Origin: an uncultured Spartobacteria bacterium
GTDB lineage: Bacteria; Verrucomicrobiota; Verrucomicrobiae; Chthoniobacterales; UBA6821
NCBI GenBank assembly: GCA_903919105.1
Contig: CAIXGT010000081.1
Coordinates: forward strand, 1 to 16,632
Length of the DNA stretch: 16,632 nt
Direction: 5' to 3'
Shown here: positions 1 to 8,742 of the stretch, piece after piece
Layout: each line of letters opens with the position of its first letter
Position numbering within the stretch: position 1 is the first letter of the stretch
Translations under genes and position numbers: made by a program
Notes under the pieces: generated by a model
Seen by the model: the letters and a program-made list of their open reading frames with translations, nothing else
Told to the model about the DNA's origin: nothing
Databases searched by the model: none

Positions 1-1
1 C

Positions 2-1858
2 CGCGATCTGCCCGAGGAGTTCAAACAGAAGCTTTTTTACGGAACGGGTGACGTCATGTTGGAGCTTGGAGGGAGCGAGGGCAAAGGTGGAAGAGCTCCC
101 CAAATCAAGGCATTTGAGGGTCTGGTTCCGATGGTGGAGCGACAGATGCAGACTTCCGCGAGCGAGCTGAAGAAAAACAGATTGAAGTCCTATTTTGCCC
201 GCAAAGCCTGTGCGACTTGTGGAGGAGCCCGCCTCCGTCCCGAGATCCTGGGAGTCACTCTTGAGAGCATCGTTGGACTTGAGATAAGAGAATGGAACAT
301 CGAGGAGTTCTGCGCACTTCCCGCTGCAAAGGCCTGTGAGGTTATTGAGGGACTTCAACTCTCTGCTACCGAACGCAAGGTGGTGGAGGATCTGCTGCGC
401 GAGATCGGTGCAAGGCTCGGCTTTCTTGTCGAAGTGGGTCTGGGATACCTGACGCTCAACCGCGAAAGCGGCACGCTCTCGGGTGGTGAAGCTCAGCGCA
501 TTCGCCTGGCGACGCAGATCGGTTCCGGTCTGGCGGGGGTTCTCTATGTGCTCGATGAGCCGAGCATTGGCCTGCACCAACGGGACAACGATCGCTTGCT
601 TGCTACCCTCAGGGGGCTACGCGATCTGGGGAATTCTGTAGTCGTTGTCGAGCATGACGAGGAGACGATCCTGGCCGCAGACCATATCCTCGACATGGGA
701 CCCGGTGCCGGTCCCAGGGGAGGAGAGATCGTGGCCTCCGGAACTCCGGCCGAGATCCTTGCCAACCTTGCCTCGCTGACGGGTCAGTTCCTCTCCGGCA
801 AGGCGAAGATCTCCGTTCCCAGAATCCGTAATCGTCCTCCCGTGAAGCCGGCTCCGGGTCCCGGATGGCTAACGGTGATTGATGCCTCCGAGAATAATCT
901 GAAAAAGATCACGGTCGGTTTTCCCGTGGGACTCTTCACTGTTGTGACGGGTGTTTCCGGCAGTGGAAAATCGACTCTTGTGAACGACATCCTGCACCGC
1001 GCGCTGGCCCGTCAGTTCTACGGGGCTAAGGATGTCCCTGGTGCTTATGGACGGATCTTAGGTGACGAGGCCTTCAACAAGGTTGTGGAGATCGACCAGA
1101 GCCCGATCGGCCGGACGCCCCGATCCAATCCGGCTACTTATTCCGGTGTCTTTGGGCCGATTCGGGATCTTTTCAGTGGTCTGCCTGCTGCCAAGGTCCG
1201 CGGCTATGCCCCGGCGCGTTTTTCCTGCAACGTGAAGGGAGGTCGTTGCGAGGAGTGCGAGGGGGATGGAATGATCCGGATCGAGATGCATTTCCTGGCT
1301 GATGTCTTTGTCGAGTGCGAGCTCTGCCGCGGGCGCCGATTCAACCGGGAGACTCTCGAGATCTCCTACAAGGGGAAGAACATCGCCGACGTGCTGGAAC
1401 TGACGATCGACGATGCTGCGGGATTCTTTCGCTCGATTCCGGCTATTCATGGCAAGCTCGAGATGCTTCAGGAGGTCGGGCTCGGCTATCTCAAGCTCGG
1501 TCAGTCGGCCACCACGCTCTCGGGCGGCGAAGCGCAGAGGCTGAAGCTAGCCAGTGAACTTTCCAAGAAAGCCACCGGTCGCACGCTCTACCTGCTCGAC
1601 GAACCGACCACGGGGCTTCATTTTGCAGACATTCAAAAACTGCTGGAAGTGCTGCTGAGGTTGCGCGACGGCGGAAATACACTCATCGTCATCGAACATA
1701 ATCTCGAAGTTATCAAATGCGCGGACTGGATCATCGACATGGGGCCCGAAGGGGGAGAGCAGGGGGGGAGCCTTGTGGTCTGCGGGACACCCGACGAGGT
1801 GGCCGAGTATGCCGGAAGTCATACGGGATCCTGGTTGCGACGGGTTTTGCAGCGGTAA
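2..1858 (+). CDS. uvrA: UvrABC excinuclease subunit A, 5'-truncated by window edge
   Basis: UvrA is the ATP-dependent damage sensor of nucleotide excision repair and works as a dimer with UvrB in the cytoplasm. The frame is open to the left edge, so the gene starts outside the window; the ATG at 56 is internal. The first ABC signature LSGGEAQR (about 476-500) and its Walker B, VLDEPSIGLH, are present, while the first Walker A is missing because it lies upstream. The second half is complete: Walker A GVSGSGKST (about 949-975), a zinc finger of two CxxC pairs (codons at 1247/1256 and 1316/1325), the signature LSGGEAQR (about 1516) and Walker B LLDEPTTGLH. An earlier CxxC (CATC, about 210-221) belongs to the first zinc module. 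About 619 residues are visible of the usual 940 or so. The C-terminus aligns normally with the family, so the TAA at 1856 is the true end. It overlaps the next gene. uvrB lies about 10 kb away on the other strand. Confidence 0.97.
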   Translation, partial: RDLPEEFKQKLFYGTGDVMLELGGSEGKGGRAPQIKAFEGLVPMVERQMQTSASELKKNRLKSYFARKACATCGGARLRPEILGVTLESIVGLEIREWNIEEFCALPAAKACEVIEGLQLSATERKVVEDLLREIGARLGFLVEVGLGYLTLNRESGTLSGGEAQRIRLATQIGSGLAGVLYVLDEPSIGLHQRDNDRLLATLRGLRDLGNSVVVVEHDEETILAADHILDMGPGAGPRGGEIVASGTPAEILANLASLTGQFLSGKAKISVPRIRNRPPVKPAPGPGWLTVIDASENNLKKITVGFPVGLFTVVTGVSGSGKSTLVNDILHRALARQFYGAKDVPGAYGRILGDEAFNKVVEIDQSPIGRTPRSNPATYSGVFGPIRDLFSGLPAAKVRGYAPARFSCNVKGGRCEECEGDGMIRIEMHFLADVFVECELCRGRRFNRETLEISYKGKNIADVLELTIDDAAGFFRSIPAIHGKLEMLQEVGLGYLKLGQSATTLSGGEAQRLKLASELSKKATGRTLYLLDEPTTGLHFADIQKLLEVLLRLRDGGNTLIVIEHNLEVIKCADWIIDMGPEGGEQGGSLVVCGTPDEVAEYAGSHTGSWLRRVLQR

Positions 1859-4308
1859 CACTCTTCTGCCCCTTTCTTTCGGCACAGGAGAGCAATGCCA
1901 CTCCTCCCGTCGATCTGGCTAAAACGGCCGCTCTCGAGCATCTTCCCCAAGTTTCTGCAGCGCTCCTCCGCACGCAGATCCAGCAGGAACAGGATCCGTC
2001 AAAGAAATCTGAACTGACGCGACGCTTGGCCGCCCTTCTGGTCTCTGGGGGGCGTTTCGACGAGGCCCTGGCCGTTATCATGCCGCTTGATTCCTTGAAT
2101 GATCCCATCCTTGGTTATTGGAAGGGGCTCGCTCTTCTGGGGAGCGGAGACCCGGCATCGGCCAAGGAGATCTTTTCCGCGCTGATGCAGAAGGATGCCC
2201 GCATTCCGGGTATTCAGTCCGATACGGTCTCTCTTTACCTGGCGAGGGCACTACGGGGAAACAATGATCCTACCGGAGCACTGGCCGTGCTGGAAAAAAT
2301 TCCGGCCGACTCCCCGGTTGCCGAGGATATTCTGCTGGAGAGGGGTACTGATTTGTTGGCCCTCGGTAAGACCGAGGAGGCTCTTAAAGCGATGACCTCG
2401 TCCGGTTTCCATAGCGACGAGGGGAAGGCTTCGGCTTCCTACCTGAAGGCACTGGCAGCTTGGCGTGCTGGAAAGACCATCGAAGCCAGAAAACTCTTTG
2501 CCTTGATTCCACCTGTTTCCCCCTGGATTATTTCAGCGGCGACTCTGGGGGAGGTGCTCTGCCTAAACTCGACGACAAACCCGATCAGCACTCTCAAAGG
2601 AATCGATCTCTTGGAGAAACGACTCGATTTCGTCGATCAGGCTCCCCTCATGGAGGATCAGTTCCGCTTGCTGGAACAGCTCTATGCTAAGGCCGGCACT
2701 CCCGATACGGCCACCTTGAAGAAATGGTCAGGGGATGTCTCCAAGCCCTCCCGGGCAAAGCTCGCCTCCTATTACCAGGCAAAGGGAGAGTTTAGGCTAG
2801 GTCATCCCGAGTTGGCTGAACCCCTTCTGGATGGTCTTATTAAGACTTATCCGACGGATCCGCTGAGCGACCAGGCAATGGTCCTTCTTGTTTCCTCGAA
2901 GCTGGAGCGAGGAATGGGTATGGAGGCTTTCAGTCTTGCTGAGGACAGGGCGTCCGCTTCACCCGAGATTCGTGCGCGACTCGCCTACCTCAGGGGACTG
3001 TCTGCCTCGTCAGCTGGAAAACCGGATGAGGCCAAGGCGGCCTTCAGTCAGGCATCAATGCTGGATCCTTCGCTTGCCAACGATGCGCTTTTCAATCAGG
3101 TGCTCCTCATTGCCAAGACGGGGAGGGGATCGCTCGATCTCTCTCAGGCCGCGCGCGAATTGGCGCAGAGCAATGCCGGCCTACCCTCCGAAGAGATGCA
3201 ACTCCAGATCGCCCTGGATCTGGCACGGCGGGGCGAGGCTTCCGGTTTGCCCATGATTCTCCTGGTCGCCGATAAGGCGAGTGACCCTGGGATTAAGTCC
3301 CGTGCTCGACTTGCCGCCTCCGAGCTGAATATGAAATCTGGAAAGAGTGATGCTGCGATCAGTGACCTGGCCAGGGCCGTTCACGATAACTCCTCGGAAC
3401 CGGAAAGAGAGGAGTACCTGAATGTTTTTCTCAAAGATACCGGACGGAAGGCGGATGGGGCTGCAGTGATTGCCTCCGCTCGAGCTTTCCTTGAGAAGCA
3501 TCCGAACTCTCGTTTTGTTCCCGAGGTTCGCCTGAAGCTCGCGGAGGGGCTTCTTTCATCTGGGGATGTCCAGGGAGCACGGGTCGAGTTTGAGCAGCTT
3601 GCGGCTTCCGGCGCGGGAACCGACCTCGGGCGCCATGCCCTTTTCTTGGCGGCACAGTCCGCTGCCAGATCGATGGATCCGGCTTCCATCGACGATTCCC
3701 TGATGCTGCTGGAACGGGTGGCGGAGACGGGTGGCAGTGATCGCATGGTTTGGCAGGCCCGCCTCCAGGAAGGAGCCCTGAAAAATGCCCAGAATCTTCC
3801 CCTGGAGGCACTCGCTATCTATGACAAGATCCTCTCTTCACGCTCTTCCGGTGGAACCAATGCGTCCGGCGGTCCCGATGCCGAACTGATCGCCGCCGCC
3901 CTGATGGCCAAGGGAGATACCCTGCATCAGCTTGGTGGCATGGATCCCTCTAAGGAACGCGAGGCGCTGAAGAGCTGGCAGGTTCTTGCCTCCGATCCCT
4001 CGATCCCACTTCGCTGGCGGAATCAGGCCCTCTGCAAGAGCGCTATGATTCTGGAGAATCTTGGGGAGGGGGACGCCGCACTCGCGACGTATTATCAGGC
4101 GTTCAAAAATCCCCGATCCGGAGAGCCTGAGCAGCTATGGCATGACAAAGCGGCCTTCGAGGGGGCCCGCCTGCTTGAGAGCCGTAAGCAGTGGAACGAT
4201 GCGGTCGCCCTCTATGCTCAGATTGTCGCCGAAGGTGGTCCAAGGGCAGAGGAGGCAAAAGCCAGAATCTCCAAGCTGCGTTTGGAAAACTTTCTCTGGG
4301 AAAACTGA
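1717..4308 (+). CDS. Large exported TPR-repeat protein
   Basis: This is a long helical-repeat protein with many tetratricopeptide-like pairs, for example residues around KGLALLGSGDPASAKEIF, YLRGLSASSAGKPDEAKAAF, LKLAEGLLSSGDVQGARVEF and the C-terminal block ending ARISKLRLENFLWEN. TPR arrays bind protein partners; no catalytic motif is visible. A hydrophobic stretch ending FLSA before QES (codons 1828-1884) reads as a Sec signal peptide, so the protein is probably periplasmic or outer-membrane associated. It is not an obvious lipoprotein, because the Cys in TLFC lacks a proper lipobox. The start is uncertain. The only ATG giving the signal peptide is at 1717, inside uvrA, which makes a 142-bp overlap and a 37-residue Arg-rich leader. 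A CTG at 1780, preceded by a G-rich run, would give a more normal leader. The reading frame after about 1816 is secure. It probably shares a transcript with uvrA and the aminotransferase that follows after 26 bp. Confidence 0.8.
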   Translation: MRGLDHRHGARRGRAGGEPCGLRDTRRGGRVCRKSYGILVATGFAAVTLFCPFLSAQESNATPPVDLAKTAALEHLPQVSAALLRTQIQQEQDPSKKSELTRRLAALLVSGGRFDEALAVIMPLDSLNDPILGYWKGLALLGSGDPASAKEIFSALMQKDARIPGIQSDTVSLYLARALRGNNDPTGALAVLEKIPADSPVAEDILLERGTDLLALGKTEEALKAMTSSGFHSDEGKASASYLKALAAWRAGKTIEARKLFALIPPVSPWIISAATLGEVLCLNSTTNPISTLKGIDLLEKRLDFVDQAPLMEDQFRLLEQLYAKAGTPDTATLKKWSGDVSKPSRAKLASYYQAKGEFRLGHPELAEPLLDGLIKTYPTDPLSDQAMVLLVSSKLERGMGMEAFSLAEDRASASPEIRARLAYLRGLSASSAGKPDEAKAAFSQASMLDPSLANDALFNQVLLIAKTGRGSLDLSQAARELAQSNAGLPSEEMQLQIALDLARRGEASGLPMILLVADKASDPGIKSRARLAASELNMKSGKSDAAISDLARAVHDNSSEPEREEYLNVFLKDTGRKADGAAVIASARAFLEKHPNSRFVPEVRLKLAEGLLSSGDVQGARVEFEQLAASGAGTDLGRHALFLAAQSAARSMDPASIDDSLMLLERVAETGGSDRMVWQARLQEGALKNAQNLPLEALAIYDKILSSRSSGGTNASGGPDAELIAAALMAKGDTLHQLGGMDPSKEREALKSWQVLASDPSIPLRWRNQALCKSAMILENLGEGDAALATYYQAFKNPRSGEPEQLWHDKAAFEGARLLESRKQWNDAVALYAQIVAEGGPRAEEAKARISKLRLENFLWEN

Positions 4309-4334
4309 GTCTTTCTGGCAAAATCCACTACTTC

Positions 4335-5411
4335 ATGAGCTCACACATCAAACTCTTCAGCCCGGGACCCGTCGAGGTCTCCGAGAAAACTTTCCAAGCC
4401 TTCCGCAAGCCGATGATCGGTCATCGCGGCAATGACTTCAAAAAGTTGTACGCCTCGGTTCAGCCTGGTCTCCAGCAACTTTTTCATACACAGCGCCCAG
4501 TCTATATCTCCACTTCCTCTGCTTGGGGAATCATGGAAGGTGCCCTTCGCAACCTCGTCAAGGGTAAGGTCCTCAACTGCATGACGGGTGCCTTCTCCGA
4601 CAAGTGGAACGATGTCGCCAAGCGCTGCGGCTACGAGGCTGAGAAGCTTCAGGTTGAGTGGGGCAACCCGATCACTCCCAAACTCCTTCGCGAGCGTCTC
4701 TCCAAGGGAGACATCGATGTCGTGACCCTCATCCACAACGAAACCTCAACCGGTTGTATGAATCCGATTAAGGAGCTCACCGATGTGCTGAAGGAATTTC
4801 CTGAGGTCCTGCTGATTGTCGATACTGTCTCCTCCTTCTCCGTGCTTCCCGTGTCCATGGATGAACTCGGCATCGATGTGATGCTGACAGGCAGCCAGAA
4901 GGCTCTCGCCCTGCCTCCCGGTATGGCTCTCTTCTCGGTCTCTGAGAAGGCCATGAAGCGCGCTGCCGAGATTAAGGGACGAGGTTACTACTTCGATTTC
5001 CTCGAGTTCCAGAAGAACCACGAGGGGGACATGACACCGAGTACGCCCGTCATTTCTCACATCTACGCGCTTCAGTCGAAGCTCGAAGATATTGCTACCG
5101 AGGGACTCGAGAACCGCTATGCCCGTCACAAGGCGACCAACACGCTCGTCCACGACTGGGTGAAAGCACGCGGATGGGAGTTTTTCGCCCCCGAGGGGTA
5201 TCGTTCCGTCTCATTAACCTGCGTGAAGAACAACAAGGACGCCGATGTCGCTGCTTGGATCGGACGCCTCAAGGCCAAGCACTCCTGCATCATCGACGGA
5301 GGCTACGGAAAGATCAAAGGTGAGACCTTTCGTATCTCGAACATGGGTGACGAAACCGTGGAGACGATCTCCGAGCTTCTTACTTGGCTCGACGATACCT
5401 TCGAGGCCTAA
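4335..5411 (+). CDS. Class V PLP-dependent aminotransferase (alanine/serine-glyoxylate type)
   Basis: This 358-residue enzyme has the fold-type I class V aminotransferase pattern. The N-terminal FSPGPVEVS and the GHRG motif at the substrate/PLP pocket are typical of the alanine-glyoxylate/serine-pyruvate family. D163 in DTVSS is placed to hold the PLP ring nitrogen, and K189 in GSQKAL is the predicted Schiff-base lysine. The C-terminal GETFRISNMGD is also a family hallmark. Family members transfer amino groups between alanine, serine or aspartate and glyoxylate or pyruvate; some related enzymes act on phosphoserine. The exact substrate cannot be read from sequence. The ATG at 4335 was chosen because SSHIKLFSPGP matches the usual family N-terminus. 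A longer frame from 4191 would only read TPR-gene DNA out of frame. No clear ribosome binding site precedes the start. It follows the TPR gene by 26 bp, suggesting co-transcription. Confidence 0.9.
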   Translation: MSSHIKLFSPGPVEVSEKTFQAFRKPMIGHRGNDFKKLYASVQPGLQQLFHTQRPVYISTSSAWGIMEGALRNLVKGKVLNCMTGAFSDKWNDVAKRCGYEAEKLQVEWGNPITPKLLRERLSKGDIDVVTLIHNETSTGCMNPIKELTDVLKEFPEVLLIVDTVSSFSVLPVSMDELGIDVMLTGSQKALALPPGMALFSVSEKAMKRAAEIKGRGYYFDFLEFQKNHEGDMTPSTPVISHIYALQSKLEDIATEGLENRYARHKATNTLVHDWVKARGWEFFAPEGYRSVSLTCVKNNKDADVAAWIGRLKAKHSCIIDGGYGKIKGETFRISNMGDETVETISELLTWLDDTFEA

Positions 5412-5433
5412 AAGCTTTTTGGGAGGTTAGGCT

Positions 5434-5509
5434 GTTGGACTATTGGGATTAGAGGTGAATCTTCGATTCCTTAACTGTCCTTTTCTTAAAATTACCCCAA
5501 TAGTCCAAC
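5434..5509. repeat. Nested inverted repeat between aminotransferase gene and ileS
   Basis: GTTGGACTATTGGG at 5434-5447 is repeated exactly in inverted form as CCCAATAGTCCAAC at 5496-5509. The enclosed 48 bases hold a second small hairpin, GAATC (5457-5461) and GATTC (5465-5469) with a 3-base loop. The arm contains a short near-tandem 8-mer (TTGGACTA then TTGGGATT). It occupies most of the 125-bp gap. It could be a terminator for the upstream gene, a dispersed intergenic repeat, or an ileS leader structure. There is no T-run directly after the right arm, which argues against a simple intrinsic terminator. Confidence 0.75.
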
Positions 5510-5536
5510 GGACCAAAAAACCAACATCCGATCTTC

Positions 5537-8284
5537 ATGAGTCGCTACAAGGATACCGTACGCCTTCCCAAGACTGACTTTCCAATGAAGGCCGGTCTGG
5601 CTCAGCGGGAGCCTGATCTTTTGGCCAAGTGGAAGAAGGAGGGGCTGTACGACTCCATTCAAAAAGCCCGCGAGGGATCGCCGAAGTATGTTCTTCATGA
5701 TGGTCCTCCGTTTGCGAACGGCGATGTCCACATGGGGACCGCCCTGAACAAGGTGCTCAAGGATCTTGTCGTCAAGTCCAAGACCATGGCCGGATTCCAG
5801 GCCCCCTTTATTCCAGGATGGGATTGTCACGGTCTGCCGATTGAGTTCCGCGTGGTGAAATCCTCCGCTGGTCTGACGCCGCTTCAGGTTCGTCAGAAGT
5901 CCGAGGAGTATGCCCGCAAGTTCATCGATATCCAGCGCACCCAGTTCCGCAGGCTCGGTGTTTTCGGGGACTGGGATCATCCCTACCTGACGCTCGATCC
6001 TTCGTACGAGGCGGCGATCATCTGTTCCTTCGGCCGTATGGTCGAGAAGGGACTGGTCTACCGCAGCAAGAAGCCGGTCCTCTGGAGCACAGGCGCCCAG
6101 ACAGCCTTGGCCGAAGCCGAGGTGGAATATCAGGACAAGACCTCCCCTGCGATTTTCGTGAAGTTTGTTATCGAAACTCACGAGGCCGCATCGGCCGGAC
6201 TTCCAACAGACAAGCCCCTCTCTGTCGTTATCTGGACGACAACTCCCTGGACGCTGCCTGCAAACCTTGCGATCGCCGTTCATGCCGACTTTGACTATGT
6301 GCTGCTCGAGAATGCCGCGGAGCGTCTGATCGTGGCCGCGGGGCTCTCCGATAAGTTCAAGGAGTCAACCGGGTTGGAACTATCCCAGCATGGTGAGTCA
6401 CGAAAGGGAGCCACGCTGGAAGGCCTGAAGGCAAAACATCCTTTCCTCGACCGCCATGCGACCGTTCATACGGCAGAATTTGTCACGCTCGAGACGGGCA
6501 GCGGTTGCGTTCATATCGCTCCAGGTCATGGTGACGACGATTACCAGCTTGGTCGAAGGGTTGGCCTCGAACTGCTCTCCCCCGTGGATGATTACGGCAA
6601 GTTCACCGAGGAGTGTGGCGTTCCATCGCTTGTCGGGCAAAATGTTTTTGAAGGAAACGAGGAGGTCATCCGCATCCTAACGCAAAAGGGAGCTCTTCTT
6701 GGGCGTCAGGATTGCCAGCACAGTTATCCCCACTGCTGGCGCTCCAAGACGCCGATCCTCTTCCGTGCCGTCGAACAGTTCTTCATCCGGATCGACGCTC
6801 TGCGCGAGACCGCGCTGAAGGAAATTGATGCCACGAACTGGATTCCGCATTGGGGGCGCAACCGCATCCGTGGCACGGTCGAGTCGCGTCCTGACTGGTG
6901 CATTTCCCGCCAGCGCAGTTGGGGAGTTCCTCTTCCTGTTTTCTATACGCCCGAAGGGGAGCCCATTCTGGATCCCTCCGTCATCGCCAAGGTTTCCGAG
7001 GTGGTTGCTGAGAAAGGATCGAACTCCTGGTTTGCCCTCGATGATGCCGAGTGGTGTCGCCTGACAGGCGCACCCGTGGGATCGGTCCGCCGCAATGATA
7101 CCCTCGATGTCTGGATCGATAGCGGAATGAGCCATGAGGCTGTGTTGCGTGGCCGGCCGGAACTTCAGTTCCCTGCCGATCTCTATCTTGAGGCCACGGA
7201 TCAGCACCGCGGCTGGTTCCAGTCTTCACTCATGACCTCGGTGGCGCTCAACGAAAAGGCTCCTTACAAGACCGTTCTGACGCATGGTTTCGTGGTCGAT
7301 GTCGATACACGCCAGAAGATTTCGAAGTCTAATCAGGGACAGGGTGGATATCAGAAGCCGACCGAGGCCGATCACTTTGTGAAGACCTATGGTGCTGATA
7401 TCGTTCGTCTTTGGGCCAGCAGCGTCCAGTTCACTGACGATGTTCCCTTCTCCGAGGAGATCTTTGCCCGCCTGACCGACTCCTACCGCAGGATCCGCAA
7501 TACACTCCGCATCCTGCTTGCCAATCTCTCAGATTACGACGCCATGGCTCCCGTCGCGGAACCCACCCTGATCGACCGCTGGATCCTTGCCCGCCTGCAG
7601 GAGACAGTAAACACCTGCCGCAAAGCTTACGAGGAACTAGCTTTCCAGAAGGCCTACCAGGCGATCACTCAATTCTGCACTGTCGAACTCAGTAGCATCT
7701 ATGTCGATGTCACCAAGGATCGTCTCTACTGTGATACTGCTTCCTCCGCGCGTCGTCGCGCAACGCAGTCCGTGATGGCCAAGGTCTTTGGTGATCTGGT
7801 GTGTCTGCTCGCGCCGATTCTCGCCTTCACTGCCGAGGAGGCATGGGGTCACTTCCGTCCGGAAGGCTCCGTTCATCTGGAACTCTTTCCCGAAGAGAAG
7901 ACGCCCGATCAGGATATCTTGGCACGATTCGAGTCTCTTCAGGCACTTCGCGGCGATGTTTCACAGTCCTTGGAAAAGGCCCAGCGCGACGGGTTGATCG
8001 GTAAGCCGCTCGAGGCCACGGTCGACGTCAGCACTGATGATCCCTTGGTTCTTCGTGCTGTCGAGAATGGAGAGCTTGCCGAGATCGAGGAGTTCCTGAT
8101 TCTCAGTAATCTTTCGATCGGCAAAGGTGCCAAGAATGTCACGATCGGAAAGACGGAGGACTCCAAGTGTGAGCGCTGCTGGCGTCACCGCGAAGAGGTC
8201 GGTTCCCATGCAACTCATCCGACACTCTGTGGACGTTGCGTAGATGCGGTAGAATCTCTGGGTGCCTCTCCGGCCGCCGCATGA
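5537..8284 (+). CDS. ileS: Isoleucyl-tRNA synthetase
   Basis: This class I aminoacyl-tRNA synthetase charges tRNA-Ile with isoleucine in the cytoplasm. Its 915 residues fit the bacterial IleS length. The HIGH-type ATP motif is HMGT at residues 65-68, after DGPPFANGDV, and the KMSKS loop is KISKS at 594-598. The CP1 editing domain, which clears mischarged valine, lies between them and is recognisable from TTPWTLPAN and PGHGDDDY. ESRPDWCISRQRSWGVPLP is the conserved core after editing. A C-terminal zinc site is intact with C878/C881 and C898/C901, as in the E. coli-type enzyme. The start MSRYKDTVRLPKTDFPM matches the family N-terminus; no Shine-Dalgarno is evident before it. The last four bases overlap the lspA start (ATGA), so translation of the two is probably coupled; an ileS-lspA order also occurs in E. 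coli. Confidence 0.98.
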   Translation: MSRYKDTVRLPKTDFPMKAGLAQREPDLLAKWKKEGLYDSIQKAREGSPKYVLHDGPPFANGDVHMGTALNKVLKDLVVKSKTMAGFQAPFIPGWDCHGLPIEFRVVKSSAGLTPLQVRQKSEEYARKFIDIQRTQFRRLGVFGDWDHPYLTLDPSYEAAIICSFGRMVEKGLVYRSKKPVLWSTGAQTALAEAEVEYQDKTSPAIFVKFVIETHEAASAGLPTDKPLSVVIWTTTPWTLPANLAIAVHADFDYVLLENAAERLIVAAGLSDKFKESTGLELSQHGESRKGATLEGLKAKHPFLDRHATVHTAEFVTLETGSGCVHIAPGHGDDDYQLGRRVGLELLSPVDDYGKFTEECGVPSLVGQNVFEGNEEVIRILTQKGALLGRQDCQHSYPHCWRSKTPILFRAVEQFFIRIDALRETALKEIDATNWIPHWGRNRIRGTVESRPDWCISRQRSWGVPLPVFYTPEGEPILDPSVIAKVSEVVAEKGSNSWFALDDAEWCRLTGAPVGSVRRNDTLDVWIDSGMSHEAVLRGRPELQFPADLYLEATDQHRGWFQSSLMTSVALNEKAPYKTVLTHGFVVDVDTRQKISKSNQGQGGYQKPTEADHFVKTYGADIVRLWASSVQFTDDVPFSEEIFARLTDSYRRIRNTLRILLANLSDYDAMAPVAEPTLIDRWILARLQETVNTCRKAYEELAFQKAYQAITQFCTVELSSIYVDVTKDRLYCDTASSARRRATQSVMAKVFGDLVCLLAPILAFTAEEAWGHFRPEGSVHLELFPEEKTPDQDILARFESLQALRGDVSQSLEKAQRDGLIGKPLEATVDVSTDDPLVLRAVENGELAEIEEFLILSNLSIGKGAKNVTIGKTEDSKCERCWRHREEVGSHATHPTLCGRCVDAVESLGASPAAA

Positions 8285-8742
8285 AAAGACTGATCCTTTT
8301 TCTGCTGATCCTGATCGTAGCCATGTTTGATCAGCTGACGAAGCTGCTGGTGATCCGGAATATTCCTTTTCAGGATTCGATCACCGTCATTCCCGGCTTC
8401 TTCTCCGTGACTCATGTCTACAATACCGGGGCGGCCTTCGGGATGATGCATGACAGCAATCTCTTCTTCATGATTCTCTCGGCGGCGGTATTTGTGGGTC
8501 TGATTGTGATGAGACATCACTTCACGGGATATCTCATGACTACGGGATGGGCTCTGCTCCTTTCGGGAATTTTAGGAAATATTACTGACCGGCTGCGTCT
8601 AGGCCATGTGGTCGATTTTCTGGATTTTCAGTTCGGCTCTTATCACTGGCCCTCTTTTAATGTCGCCGATTCCTGTATCTGCATCGCAGCGGCTCTCTTT
8701 CTCTTGAGTAGCTTTCAAAGTCCGTCTAAATCCACACCATGA
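8281..8742 (+). CDS. lspA: Lipoprotein signal peptidase (signal peptidase II)
   Basis: LspA is an inner-membrane aspartyl protease that cuts the signal peptide from diacylglyceryl-modified prolipoproteins just before the +1 cysteine. This 153-residue protein has four hydrophobic segments (about residues 4-16, 60-77, 84-99 and 129-146) as expected. Conserved motifs are NTGAAFG (48-54), GNITDR followed by VVDF, and FNVADS. The catalytic aspartates should be D112 and D130, 18 residues apart as in characterised enzymes. The start was set at ATG 8281 rather than an upstream in-frame start in ileS, because this makes a 4-bp ATGA overlap with the ileS stop and a typical short cytoplasmic N-terminus. 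Its own TGA overlaps the next ATG in the same way. A predicted lipoprotein substrate is encoded at the far end of the window. Confidence 0.97.
   Translation: MKRLILFLLILIVAMFDQLTKLLVIRNIPFQDSITVIPGFFSVTHVYNTGAAFGMMHDSNLFFMILSAAVFVGLIVMRHHFTGYLMTTGWALLLSGILGNITDRLRLGHVVDFLDFQFGSYHWPSFNVADSCICIAAALFLLSSFQSPSKSTP

Noticed and set aside
1058..1450. Minus-strand open frame of 130 residues within uvrA
   Set aside because: It is antisense to the zinc-finger region of uvrA and reads as a shadow of that conserved frame.
4191..4334. Longer start for the aminotransferase at 4191
   Set aside because: The extra residues are the TPR gene read in another frame, and the conserved N-terminus begins at ATG 4335.
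5410..5419. AAAAGCTTTT palindrome as an intrinsic terminator
   Set aside because: It has no loop and only weak A-T pairs, so it cannot form a normal terminator hairpin.
5412..5536. T-box riboswitch upstream of ileS
   Set aside because: No specifier stem or T-box consensus bulge sequence is visible in the 125-bp gap, and T-boxes are mainly a feature of Firmicutes and relatives.
5492..6283. Minus-strand open frame of 263 residues within ileS
   Set aside because: Despite its length it is antisense to conserved IleS motifs, with no independent start signal or domain.
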